A DNA stretch of 64,000 nucleotides from Clostridiales bacterium (GTDB taxonomy: Bacteria; Bacillota; Clostridia; Christensenellales; Borkfalkiaceae), in contig JAFLVO010000001.1 of NCBI GenBank assembly GCA_022508245.1, forward strand, positions 558,001-622,000. Direction: 5' to 3'. Every line of letters begins with the position of its first letter. Positions within the stretch are counted from its first letter, which is position 1. Position numbers and translations under genes: made by a program. The notes beneath the pieces were generated by a model. That model saw only the letters and a list, made by a program, of their open reading frames with translations. It did not search any database and had not been told where the DNA came from. Below, piece by piece: positions 28,969-36,912 of the stretch.

Positions 28969-28981
28969 GGGGGAAATTAAA

Positions 28982-30088
28982 ATGACTTCAACTGTCGGCG
29001 TTATATTTTCAAGTATAAATGAGGAAGACGTACCCGAGCTTACAAAACGTAGGTCAATGGGTTCAATTCCTTTCGGCGGAAGATATCGCATCGTAGATTT
29101 TGCCCTTTCCAACATGGTTAACTCGGGCATCACTACCGTGGGTATGATAACCAAAAATAATTATCAGTCCCTTATGGACCATCTCGGTTCTGGCAAATTC
29201 TGGGATTTGGCAAGAAAGGAGGGGGGACTTATTCTGTTGCCTCCTTACAGCGATGAAACCGAAAATCTCTACAAAAACCGTCTTGAAGCTTTAAAGGGCG
29301 CAAGCGCATTTCTTAAAAAAGCTAAACAAGATTTCGTTGTCCTTGCGGACAGCGATGCTGTATACAGACTTGATTACAGCAAGGTAATTGATTATCATAT
29401 CAGCAAAAATGCAGATATCACAATGGTTTATCACGAGCATGAACCCGAAAAATCCCATTATTATATGACTTTTGAAACGCAAGCTGACGGGAAAATTTCC
29501 GATATAGAAATCAATCCTACCTCAAGCGGCGTTAAGAAAAACTATATTAACGTGATGGTTGCAAGAACGTCTTTCCTTTTAAGACTTATACAAGATGCAA
29601 TTCAACACGGCTACAAGAGCTTCGGCAGAGATATTCTCAGTCCCGGCGTCAAAACGTACAATTTGTACGGCTATAAGTTTGAAGGGTATTACGCAACTTT
29701 GAGCTCGCTAAATGCATATTTCAACGCAAATTTGGACCTTCTCAACAAGCAGGTCAGAATGGAAATTTTCGGAGAAAGGGACGTCTATACAAAAGTAAAT
29801 GACAGTCAGCCCGCAAAATTTACCGATACGGCAAAGGTTAAAAATTCGCTTATCTCCGACGGTTGCCTGATTGAGGGCACGGTTGAAAACTGCGTTCTTT
29901 TCCGTGGAGTTAAGATAGGTAAAGGTACGGTCGTTAAAAACTGTATTCTTATGACGGACAACATCATAGGAGAAAACTGCAATCTTGCGTACGTTGTAAG
30001 TGACAAAAACTCTGTCGTACGCGACAACAGAGTGCTTGCCGGTTGCGACGTTCAGCCTTATTTTATAAATAAAGGCTCGCTTATATAA
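28982..30088 (+). CDS. glgD: GlgD, regulatory paralogue of ADP-glucose pyrophosphorylase
   Basis: GlgD pairs with GlgC in Firmicutes and modulates it. The 368-residue protein keeps the fold (GSIPFGGRYRIVDFALSNMVNSGI, FVVLADSDAVYRLDY) but lacks the GGxGxRL nucleotide loop. Its N terminus reads STVGVIFSSINEEDVPELTK instead, so it is probably not catalytic alone. The C-terminal beta-helix repeats are present. It is spaced 13 bases after glgC with AAGGGGGAA as ribosome-binding site. Confidence 0.95.
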   Translation: MTSTVGVIFSSINEEDVPELTKRRSMGSIPFGGRYRIVDFALSNMVNSGITTVGMITKNNYQSLMDHLGSGKFWDLARKEGGLILLPPYSDETENLYKNRLEALKGASAFLKKAKQDFVVLADSDAVYRLDYSKVIDYHISKNADITMVYHEHEPEKSHYYMTFETQADGKISDIEINPTSSGVKKNYINVMVARTSFLLRLIQDAIQHGYKSFGRDILSPGVKTYNLYGYKFEGYYATLSSLNAYFNANLDLLNKQVRMEIFGERDVYTKVNDSQPAKFTDTAKVKNSLISDGCLIEGTVENCVLFRGVKIGKGTVVKNCILMTDNIIGENCNLAYVVSDKNSVVRDNRVLAGCDVQPYFINKGSLI

Positions 30089-30106
30089 AAAATTTCGAGG
30101 GGAAAT

Positions 30107-31651
30107 ATGGCAACAAAAACCACAAACGCAGCAACGGCTAAAAAGACTAACAAATCTACGGGAGCTAAGACCACGAGCGCTACAAAAACTGTGGAAAATC
30201 CGACAAAACAGGTTAAGTCCGCAGTCGTAAGTACAGAAAAGAAAAAAATTTTGTTCGTCGCATCTGAAGCTCAACCTTTTATAGTAACGGGAGGACTTGC
30301 CGAGGTCATCGGCTCGCTATCCAAATCGCTTGCCGCAACGGGGAACTTCGATGTCAGAGTTGTTCTTCCGCTATATTCCGATATCAAGAGTGCGTATCGG
30401 GATAAATTCACTTATCTCGGCAACATTTACGTTCATCTTGCTTGGAGAAATCAGTACTGCGGGATTTTTCAATACGAACAGGACGGCGTGATTTTCTACT
30501 TTATTGACAACGAATTTTACTTTAAACGGCCCGGTTGTTACGGATATTACGATGACGGCGAAAGATTTGCTTTCTTTTCTAGAAGCGTTCTTGAAATTAT
30601 GCCTTTTATCAATTTCTATCCCGAGGTTATGCATTGCCACGATTGGCAGTCTGCGCTTGCAGCAATCTATCTTAAAACAAATTATTGTTTCAGGGAAGAG
30701 TACCAGTATATACGCGCACTTTTCACTATTCACAACATAGAATATCAGGGACAGTATTCTCTGGATTTACTTGGGGATTTGTTCGACATTTTTGATTCAT
30801 ATCAGTACCTTGTAGAGTATAACAACTCAATCAACCTTATGAAAGGCGCAATTGAATGCTGTGAGAAATTCTCGACTGTAAGCCCCAGGTACGCAGAGGA
30901 AATTAAAGATCCTTATTACGCGCACGGACTTGAGCCGATAATAAGGAAAAACGAATTCAAACTTACGGGCATATTGAACGGTATAGACGATATCGGCTAT
31001 AATTGCGCGCTTGACAGTAATATTTCCGCAAATTATACTCCCGAAGATTTTAAAAACAAGGCAGTTTGCAAAGCCGTGCTTCAAAAAGAGCTCAATTTGC
31101 CTGTCAGAGCGGACGTTCCCGTAATTTCTATGGTTACTCGCCTTGTATCCCATAAGGGACTTGACCTTGTAACTGCAATTATCGAAGAATTATTGCAGGA
31201 CGATGTTCAATTTGTAATCTTAGGAACGGGAGATTCGCATTTTGAAGGATTTTTCAGCGATATAGCTAGGAGATACCCCGATAAGTTCAGCGCAAATATC
31301 GTATTCAACGGCGTCTTATCAAGAAAAATATATTCAGGTTCGGACATATTCTTGATGCCTTCAAAATCTGAACCCTGCGGACTTTCGCAGATGATTGCCT
31401 GCCGTTACGGCACGGTGCCGATTGTCAGAGAAACGGGCGGACTGTATGACAGCATTAAACCGCTTGAAAACGGTTATACTTTCTCAAATTATAACGCACA
31501 CGATATGCTGTTCGTTATACGTCAGGCAATCTCCGATTATAAAAACAAAAAAGAGTGGGAAAAACTTATGTACAGAGCGGCTACGACCGATTTCAGTTGG
31601 GACAATTCCGCACAGAAGTATTCACAGCTCTATTTGGATATGCTTAAATAA
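30107..31651 (+). CDS. glgA: Glycogen synthase (GT5) with Lys/Thr/Ala-rich N-terminal extension
   Basis: GlgA elongates alpha-1,4 glucan from ADP-glucose. The GT5 domain starts near residue 46 with KKKILFVASEAQPFIVTGGLAEVIGSL and ends with the C-terminal half containing MPSKSEPCGLSQMIACRYG. Two features stand out. Residues 1-45 form a Lys/Thr/Ala-rich low-complexity extension not seen in standard GlgA. The KxGGL motif, whose lysine contacts ADP-glucose in E. coli GlgA, reads VTGGL. The TTC/CAT acceptor features are otherwise normal. GAGGGG precedes the ATG. It lies between glgD and glgP. Confidence 0.94.
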   Translation: MATKTTNAATAKKTNKSTGAKTTSATKTVENPTKQVKSAVVSTEKKKILFVASEAQPFIVTGGLAEVIGSLSKSLAATGNFDVRVVLPLYSDIKSAYRDKFTYLGNIYVHLAWRNQYCGIFQYEQDGVIFYFIDNEFYFKRPGCYGYYDDGERFAFFSRSVLEIMPFINFYPEVMHCHDWQSALAAIYLKTNYCFREEYQYIRALFTIHNIEYQGQYSLDLLGDLFDIFDSYQYLVEYNNSINLMKGAIECCEKFSTVSPRYAEEIKDPYYAHGLEPIIRKNEFKLTGILNGIDDIGYNCALDSNISANYTPEDFKNKAVCKAVLQKELNLPVRADVPVISMVTRLVSHKGLDLVTAIIEELLQDDVQFVILGTGDSHFEGFFSDIARRYPDKFSANIVFNGVLSRKIYSGSDIFLMPSKSEPCGLSQMIACRYGTVPIVRETGGLYDSIKPLENGYTFSNYNAHDMLFVIRQAISDYKNKKEWEKLMYRAATTDFSWDNSAQKYSQLYLDMLK

Positions 31652-31675
31652 TTTTACTACAGTCAGGAGAACAAA

Positions 31676-34111
31676 ATGAGCACAAACATTACCGAAAAGG
31701 AAGTCAAAGAGCTGATAAAGGGCAAGCTTTCTAGATATTTCGGCGTTGCCCCGGCGGAAGCTTCCAAAGAACAGGTATATAAAGCCGTCGTAATGGTAGT
31801 AAGAGACATCTTACTTCAAAAAAGACAGCAATTTCAAAAGAAAGTAAAGGCAAAGCGTGCAAAGAGAGTTTATTATCTTTGTATGGAATTCCTTATGGGG
31901 CGCTCGCTTAAAAACAGCTTGTATAATTTAAGCGCGACTTCTATTTTTGAAAAGGTAGTCAATTCATACGGAATTACCCTTGATGAGCTGTACGATGCGG
32001 AACCCGACGCAGGTTTAGGCAACGGCGGACTCGGAAGACTTGCAGCTTGCTTTTTAGATGCACTTGCAACTGGCGATTACCCCGCAATGGGATATTCACT
32101 CCGTTACGAATACGGACTTTTCAAGCAGAAAATTGTTGACGGCTGGCAGATAGAGTTGCCTGACGCTTGGCTTCCCGGTGGAGAAGTTTGGCTCACTCAA
32201 AGAACGGATAAATCTTTTACCGTAAGATTCAACGGCCAAATTGAAGAAAAGTGGACGGAGAACGGGTTAGAAACTAATTACGTTAACTGCAAAGAGGTTC
32301 AGGCTGTTGCCTACGATATGATGGTTTCGGGCAAGAATAGCGACGCTGTTTCCGTTTTAAGACTTTGGAAGGCAAAGCCCGTGCAGGATTTCAATATGAA
32401 GCTATTCACACAGGGCAATTATTATCAGGCGATGACTGAAGACAACGACGCCGATTTGCTTACAAAGGTCCTTTATCCTGCAGATAACCACAGCGCGGGC
32501 AAATCATTGCGTTTGAAACAGCAGTATTTCCTTTGCTCGGCATCTATACAAAATATAGTTGAAGATCACAGGCACAGATACGGCGATTTAAGAGACTTAC
32601 CTAAGCTTGCTGCGATTCATCTCAACGATACGCATCCCGCAATGGCAATACCCGAGCTCATGAGAGTGCTCATTGACGAATATTTTTATGATTGGGATAC
32701 TGCGTGGGCAATTACAACGGCAACTTGCGCATATACTAACCATACTGTGCTTGCCGAGGCGCTTGAAACTTGGGCAGAGGACCTCATCGAGCGCACTATT
32801 CCCAGAATTCATGTGATAATAAAAGAGATAAACAGAAGATTATGCGAGCAGCTTTGGAACAGCTTCCCCGGCGAGTGGGCAAAGATTTCTCGCATGTCTA
32901 TCATCGAACACGGCAGAATTAAGATGGCAAATCTATCCGTCTTCGGCGGGTACAGCGTTAACGGCGTTTCGGCGCTTCATAGCGAAATAATAAAGACGTC
33001 GATATTCAAAGATTTTTATGATTTTTCGCCCGAAAAGTTCACAAACGTCACTAACGGTATTGCGCACAGACGCTGGCTCAATCAGTCAAACCCAGAGCTT
33101 GCGGCGCTACTTGACGAGTGCATTGGTACGGGCTATGAGCTTGACAGCAGTGCTTTTTTGGAATTTAAAAAGTTTGAAGATGACGAGAGCGTCTTAAAAC
33201 GTCTTGAAGAGATAAAACTCATTAAAAAGCAGCAATTCGCCGATTACGCAAAGAAAAAGCAGGGCCTCATTTTGGACCCCAATACGCTGTTCGATGTGCA
33301 GGCAAAACGGCTCCATGAGTATAAACGCCAGCTTTTAAACGTTTTAAACATAATCGACACTTATCTTGATTTGCAGGATAACCCCAACCTTGACGTAGTT
33401 CCCAAAACTTATATTTTCGGAGCTAAAGCGGCACCGGGTTACGACATGGCAAAGAAAACTATTAAGCTTATCAATTACCTTGCCGACGAAATCAGAGCTA
33501 ACCCCAAAATCAAGGAAAAGCTTAACGTTGTGTATATGGAAGACTACAATGTATCGATGTCCGAAAGACTCATGCCCGCGTCGGAAGTTTCTGAACAGAT
33601 TTCTCTTGCTGGCAAAGAGGCGAGCGGTACCGGTAATATGAAGTTTATGATTAACGGCGCCCTGACAATCGGAACATTAGACGGCGCAAATGTTGAAATT
33701 GCGCAGGCTGTAGGTAATAGTAATATATTTATTTTCGGTTATAAAGCCGACGAAGTCGATCAGATTTGGCGCAACGGCTACAGTTCGAGCAAATATTATA
33801 ACGAGTCTGTCAAGCTCCGCAGAATTATAGAGGCACTGATTATCGGATTTAACGGAGAATCTTTTGCAGAGATTGCAAACTATCTATTGACCGATACGCC
33901 TGTTGCCGACCCGTATATGTGCATGGCGGATTTCACAGCATACAGCAGAGCGCAGAAAAAGATTTCCAAATTATATAAAACTGATAAAATAAAGTGGAAT
34001 CAGATGTCGTTAAGAAACATTGCGGCAGCCGGATATTTTGCTGCCGACCGCGCGATTAACGATTATGCAACAAACATTTGGAATCTAAAGCCATTGAAAC
34101 TTGATAAATAA
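31676..34111 (+). CDS. glgP: Glycogen/starch/alpha-glucan phosphorylase
   Basis: GlgP releases glucose-1-phosphate from glycogen by phosphorolysis. The 811-residue GT35 protein shows EPDAGLGNGGLGRLAACF (about residue 100), HLNDTHPAMAIPELMR, VTNGIAHRRWL and the PLP-binding segment EASGTGNMKFMINGALTIGTL. No N-terminal regulatory phosphorylation region of the animal type is present. It closes the glgBCDAP operon, so synthesis and breakdown are co-transcribed. No debranching enzyme (glgX or pulA) is encoded here. A strong terminator follows. Confidence 0.97.
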   Translation: MSTNITEKEVKELIKGKLSRYFGVAPAEASKEQVYKAVVMVVRDILLQKRQQFQKKVKAKRAKRVYYLCMEFLMGRSLKNSLYNLSATSIFEKVVNSYGITLDELYDAEPDAGLGNGGLGRLAACFLDALATGDYPAMGYSLRYEYGLFKQKIVDGWQIELPDAWLPGGEVWLTQRTDKSFTVRFNGQIEEKWTENGLETNYVNCKEVQAVAYDMMVSGKNSDAVSVLRLWKAKPVQDFNMKLFTQGNYYQAMTEDNDADLLTKVLYPADNHSAGKSLRLKQQYFLCSASIQNIVEDHRHRYGDLRDLPKLAAIHLNDTHPAMAIPELMRVLIDEYFYDWDTAWAITTATCAYTNHTVLAEALETWAEDLIERTIPRIHVIIKEINRRLCEQLWNSFPGEWAKISRMSIIEHGRIKMANLSVFGGYSVNGVSALHSEIIKTSIFKDFYDFSPEKFTNVTNGIAHRRWLNQSNPELAALLDECIGTGYELDSSAFLEFKKFEDDESVLKRLEEIKLIKKQQFADYAKKKQGLILDPNTLFDVQAKRLHEYKRQLLNVLNIIDTYLDLQDNPNLDVVPKTYIFGAKAAPGYDMAKKTIKLINYLADEIRANPKIKEKLNVVYMEDYNVSMSERLMPASEVSEQISLAGKEASGTGNMKFMINGALTIGTLDGANVEIAQAVGNSNIFIFGYKADEVDQIWRNGYSSSKYYNESVKLRRIIEALIIGFNGESFAEIANYLLTDTPVADPYMCMADFTAYSRAQKKISKLYKTDKIKWNQMSLRNIAAAGYFAADRAINDYATNIWNLKPLKLDK

Positions 34112-34131
34112 TTATTTACAAAAGTCACTTA

Positions 34132-34160
34132 AAAACGCCGAATTCACTTCGGCGTTTTAA
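34132..34160 (+). terminator. Intrinsic terminator of the glycogen operon
   Basis: AAAACGCCGAA and TTCGGCGTTTT form a perfect 11-bp stem around TTCAC. It ends the glgBCDAP unit. Confidence 0.93.
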
Positions 34161-34293
34161 TCATTTTTGATGTATTATGTCTGACATAATCGGCTTTTAA
34201 TCCTCAATTACAATAGATTTGTTGCGAAATTTGTTAAAAATTAAACACAATTTAAATATAGCTTATTTTTGCAAAAAATTTATTAAAATGTTC

Positions 34294-34323
34294 TTGACAA
34301 CCTGCCTACTCCTATGTTATTAT
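34294..34323 (+). promoter_or_regulatory. Strong promoter of the XerS-like recombinase gene
   Basis: A consensus -35 TTGACA is followed after 18 bases by TATTAT with an extended TG element directly before it. The predicted start near 34330 puts the 18-bp inverted repeat at the very 5' end of the transcript. Confidence 0.8.
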
Positions 34324-34333
34324 GCAAAAAAGC

Positions 34334-34375
34334 CCCAAACACTTCGTAAAAGTTGTGTTTTACGAAGTGTTTGGG
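34334..34375. repeat. Perfect 18-bp inverted repeat, candidate dif-like recombination site
   Basis: The left arm CCCAAACACTTCGTAAAA (34334-34351) and its exact reverse complement (34358-34375) flank a six-base centre GTTGTG. The inner part has the 11-6-11 geometry of dif sites. Its left arm ACTTCGTAAAA matches nine of eleven bases of the Bacillus dif arm as I remember it. No U-tract follows, so it is not a terminator. It lies 63 bases before a single-gene XerS-like recombinase. A 5' mRNA-stabilising hairpin or operator is the alternative. Confidence 0.6.
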
Positions 34376-34438
34376 ATACATAACAATGGGACTAGAAGTA
34401 CCCCCGCTCAAAATAAGTTTAGTTTTTAGGAGCAGAAA

Positions 34439-35500
34439 ATGTCAACCGATTACTACGTACAACGTAACAATAATAATTTAGAGACGATAGATAAGTTACT
34501 CAATGAAGAGCTCCCTTCGTTTTGTTACGACTATTTTCTCGGAATTGACAGTCAGACGTCCACTCTGACAAGACTTAACTATGCTCACGATTTAAAGATA
34601 TTCTTCCACTTCCTTACTACTAAAAGGATTAAAAATAAAGCCGTGCAGGATTTAACACTTGACGACTTGGATAGCGTTACAAGTACGGATATTGAGTATT
34701 TTTTGAGTTACCTATCGCATTACACCTACCGTGGCAAGGAACATAACTGTAACGAGCGTGCAAAGGCACGTAAGCTCTCCTCCGTTCGTGCCATGTTCAA
34801 GTATTTTTTCAATAAGGGATTTATTAGCGTTGACAACGCCTCAAAGGTTGCAACTCCGAAATTGCATGACAAACCTATCATCCGCTTGGAAACTGATGAA
34901 GTTTTCAATATCTTGGACGTTGCCGAGACGGGTGACGGGCTTACAAACCATCAGCGGCACTACCACGAGCAGAATAAAGTGCGTGACGGTGCAATTTTGA
35001 TGTTGTTTCTCGGTACGGGAATACGTATAAGTGAGCTTGTGGGCTTAAATAATCAAGATATCAATTTCAAAGACAATTCCTTTATAGTAACTCGAAAAGG
35101 CGGCAGTAAATCAATTTTATACTTCGACGATGACGTGGCTGCCGCTCTTCAGCGCTATTTGGATTATAAAGAAGAAAAAAAACAGCTTGACAAATCGTTA
35201 GTTCAGGAGCCCGACGCCCTCTTCCTCACTAATAACACGCGCAGAATTACCGTTCGCGCCGTCGAAAATCTCGTTCAGAAGTATGCAAAGATTGTCTCAC
35301 CCCTCAAAAAAATTTCGCCTCATAAGCTGCGCTCTACCTACGGCACACAGCTTTATAAGGCTACGGGAGATATTTATATAGTTGCTGACGTTTTGGGGCA
35401 TCGCGACGTCAACACTACGCGAAAACACTACGCCGCTATAAGCGATGACAATCGTCGAGGTGTCGTCGGCAAAGTAAAGTTAAAGCGTGACGACGATTAA
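34439..35500 (+). CDS. XerS-like tyrosine recombinase
   Basis: A 353-residue tyrosine recombinase with every catalytic residue: Arg in GTGIRISELVGL, Lys in TRKGGSK, HKLR in SPHKLRSTYGT, His in LGHRDVNTT and the nucleophile Tyr in TRKHYAA. The N-terminal SAM-like domain spans about residues 20-140. Length, a spacer of about 20 residues before VRDGAILMLFLGTGIR, and overall layout resemble streptococcal XerS, not XerC/XerD of about 300 residues. A perfect inverted repeat lies upstream, and GGAG precedes the ATG. No excisionase, relaxase or phage gene is nearby, so a chromosome-resolution role is favoured over an integrative element. Its stop overlaps the convergent Cys-rich gene. Confidence 0.85.
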   Translation: MSTDYYVQRNNNNLETIDKLLNEELPSFCYDYFLGIDSQTSTLTRLNYAHDLKIFFHFLTTKRIKNKAVQDLTLDDLDSVTSTDIEYFLSYLSHYTYRGKEHNCNERAKARKLSSVRAMFKYFFNKGFISVDNASKVATPKLHDKPIIRLETDEVFNILDVAETGDGLTNHQRHYHEQNKVRDGAILMLFLGTGIRISELVGLNNQDINFKDNSFIVTRKGGSKSILYFDDDVAAALQRYLDYKEEKKQLDKSLVQEPDALFLTNNTRRITVRAVENLVQKYAKIVSPLKKISPHKLRSTYGTQLYKATGDIYIVADVLGHRDVNTTRKHYAAISDDNRRGVVGKVKLKRDDD

Positions 35501-35670
35501 GACTTTGTAATAATTTTATCAATAAGAATAACGGCGTCGTCCTTAATATCAAGGCATTTCCCGCAGTTATCGCAGATTTTATTGGAATCCAAATCGCAAA
35601 TTTCGCATTCGTAACACTCTATGCAATCTCTGTCGTAGAGCAAGCATCTTCCGTCTTTATCTCTTTCCAT
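35497..35670 (-). CDS. 57-residue cysteine-rich miniprotein
   Basis: A small ORF read from the minus strand begins with ATG at 35670, preceded by an excellent ribosome-binding site (GGAGGTGGG). It encodes 57 residues with eight cysteines: one at position 9, then C-x2-C-x2-C-x2-C at 16-25 and C-x2-C-x2-C at 33-39. The pattern suggests zinc or iron-sulfur binding. The ends are charged and there is no signal peptide, so it is cytoplasmic. Its last codons overlap the recombinase stop, and it diverges from lexA across a LexA-type operator. I do not recognise a family. The ribosome-binding site and motif regularity argue against chance. Confidence 0.75.
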   Translation of the reverse strand: MERDKDGRCLLYDRDCIECYECEICDLDSNKICDNCGKCLDIKDDAVILIDKIITKS

Positions 35671-35724
35671 AACCCACCTCCATTATATTTTATAACAATT
35701 TAGTAAAAATAACAAGTATAATTA

Positions 35725-35738
35725 CAAACTTTTGTTTG
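35725..35738. promoter_or_regulatory. Putative LexA (SOS) operator
   Basis: CAAAC-TTTT-GTTTG is a perfect palindrome resembling the Gram-positive SOS box (CGAAC-N4-GTTCG type). It overlaps the -35 of the lexA promoter, which is what autorepression requires, and lies 55 bases before the start of the divergent Cys-rich gene. Confidence 0.6.
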
Positions 35739-35764
35739 ATTTTTTAAATTTAGTATGATATAAT
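35736..35764 (+). promoter_or_regulatory. Promoter of lexA
   Basis: TTGATT and TATAAT are separated by 17 bases. The -10 ends 21 bases before the lexA ATG, and the -35 overlaps the palindromic operator. Confidence 0.7.
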
Positions 35765-35785
35765 TATTTCGTTAGGTAATTATTT

Positions 35786-36385
35786 ATGGAAAGAAAAACC
35801 GAAATAAAAAAGCTTAAATCAGAGGATGCCGTTTTTAAATTTATTCAGGAATTTATTTCCGAAAACGGCTACGCCCCTTGCGTGCGTGAGGTTTGCAAGG
35901 CATGCAACATAAAATCCACGGCAACTGCTTTTAGCGTTATAAACAGGCTTAAAGAACGTGGGCTGTTAGAAAAGTCAGACGTAAAGCGCCGCGCAATTTC
36001 ATTAAAAAGTAAAACTGTTTCCGTACCCATTGTCGGCACCGTTGCCGCAGGTCAGCCCATATTTGCAAATGAAAGCTATGACGGCTACGTCTCCCTTCCG
36101 GATAATTTTTTTTCCGGCGAAGATCTGTTTATACTCAACGTGAAAGGCACTTCAATGATTAAAATCGGAATCTTCGACGGCGATAAAGTTGTTGTTCGTA
36201 AGCAAGACACTGCCGATAACGGAGATATCGTTGTTGCCTTGGTAGACGACAGCGCCACGGTAAAAAGGTTTTTCAAGCGTGACGGAAGGTTTATTCTCCA
36301 CCCCGAAAACGACGACATGGACGACTTAATATATGACGAGGTTTCCATTCTCGGTAAAGTCGTAGGACTAATGAGAACAATGTAA
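35786..36385 (+). CDS. lexA: LexA repressor
   Basis: LexA represses DNA-damage genes and self-cleaves with RecA filaments. The 199-residue protein has an N-terminal winged HTH (AFSVINRLKERGLLEK, about residues 49-64), the Ala-Gly cleavage site in VAAGQPIF (about residues 92-99), the catalytic Ser in GTSMIKIG (about residue 129) and the Lys in DSATVKRF (about residue 166). The ribosome-binding site (TAGG) is weak. A palindrome overlapping its promoter suggests autoregulation. A hairpin terminator follows three bases after the stop. Confidence 0.96.
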   Translation: MERKTEIKKLKSEDAVFKFIQEFISENGYAPCVREVCKACNIKSTATAFSVINRLKERGLLEKSDVKRRAISLKSKTVSVPIVGTVAAGQPIFANESYDGYVSLPDNFFSGEDLFILNVKGTSMIKIGIFDGDKVVVRKQDTADNGDIVVALVDDSATVKRFFKRDGRFILHPENDDMDDLIYDEVSILGKVVGLMRTM

Positions 36386-36387
36386 TA

Positions 36388-36411
36388 AAACCGCCCGATA
36401 TTGGGCGGTTT
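36388..36411 (+). terminator. Intrinsic terminator of lexA
   Basis: AAACCGCCC and GGGCGGTTT form a 9-bp stem with loop GATATT immediately after the lexA stop. Only a short A/T stretch follows. Confidence 0.8.
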
Positions 36412-36439
36412 AACATATTATTTATAATTTTAATACATT

Positions 36440-36476
36440 ATTAAAAAAAGTCTTTTCGGCTTGCGAAAAGACTTTG
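36440..36476 (-). terminator. Intrinsic terminator of the structured RNA candidate
   Basis: On the minus strand AAAGTCTTTTCG pairs with CGAAAAGACTTT around a five-base loop and is followed by TTTTTTT. No ORF ends here on this strand, so it must close a non-coding transcript. Confidence 0.85.
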
Positions 36477-36477
36477 G

Positions 36478-36705
36478 TGCTGCTGTGCGAGGAGCGAAGC
36501 GACGACACTTTCGTAGTCGTTGCCGAAGAATGCGGACTTGAACCGGCGACCTTTCTCGGCAACGGTAAGGGAAATCCGTTGCCTCGGTCACCGCAAACAC
36601 CTTGCATATGTGTTTGCTCATCTCACGCGGCAAAATAGCCCACCGGGCTATTTTGAGAAGTCCGCGTTCGTCCTTACCTCTTGGTAAGTATTCGGTCGGC
36701 TATCC
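36478..36705 (-). ncRNA. Candidate structured non-coding RNA, unidentified
   Basis: The region folds into a multi-branched structure. The outer helix is 36522-36526 with 36696-36700, extended by 36528-36531 with 36690-36693. An 8-bp helix pairs 36532-36539 with 36658-36665. Hairpins are at 36673-36688, 36631-36655 (11 bp), 36593-36617 (8 bp), 36558-36583 (8 bp, extended by GACC/GGTC) and 36502-36520. It ends in a U-tract terminator on the minus strand. Bases 36532-36552 match the T-arm region of the neighbouring tRNA-Thr at 20 of 21 positions. I could not match it to RNase P, tmRNA, SRP or 6S RNA. Minus orientation is favoured by the terminator. Confidence 0.6.
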
Positions 36706-36713
36706 TCCAATAG

Positions 36714-36746
36714 CACAAAAAAAGGTCCAACCCAAAGGTTGCACCT
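36714..36746 (-). terminator. Intrinsic terminator of tRNA-Thr
   Basis: On the minus strand AGGTGCAACC pairs with GGTTGGACCT (one mismatch) around TTTG and is followed by eight T's. It lies just downstream of the tRNA CCA end. Confidence 0.85.
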
Positions 36747-36751
36747 ATTTT

Positions 36752-36827
<76 letters not shown>

Positions 36828-36843
36828 AACTGATTACTTGATT

Positions 36844-36872
36844 ATTATATTTGAAAATACAGACAATGTCAA
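36844..36872 (-). promoter_or_regulatory. Promoter of tRNA-Thr
   Basis: On the minus strand consensus TTGACA and TATAAT are separated by exactly 17 bases, ending 17 bases before the tRNA. Confidence 0.9.
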
Positions 36873-36912
36873 TTCATTTTGATAATCGTTTTAATAAAAA
36901 TTTGGAGATATA

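Noticed and set aside
34439..35500. Recombinase as part of an integrative element or prophage
   Set aside because: No excisionase, relaxase, phage or toxin genes and no flanking att duplication; neighbours are glycogen genes and lexA.
36422..36633. Two short minus-strand frames of 61 and 67 codons
   Set aside because: They run through the helices and the terminator of the structured RNA candidate, without ribosome-binding sites.
36516..36700. Interpretation of the T-arm-like region as a tRNA-Ser, tRNA-Sec or tmRNA gene
   Set aside because: No acceptor/D/anticodon arms of proper length can be drawn around the T-loop, no CCA end follows, and no tmRNA tag frame is visible.
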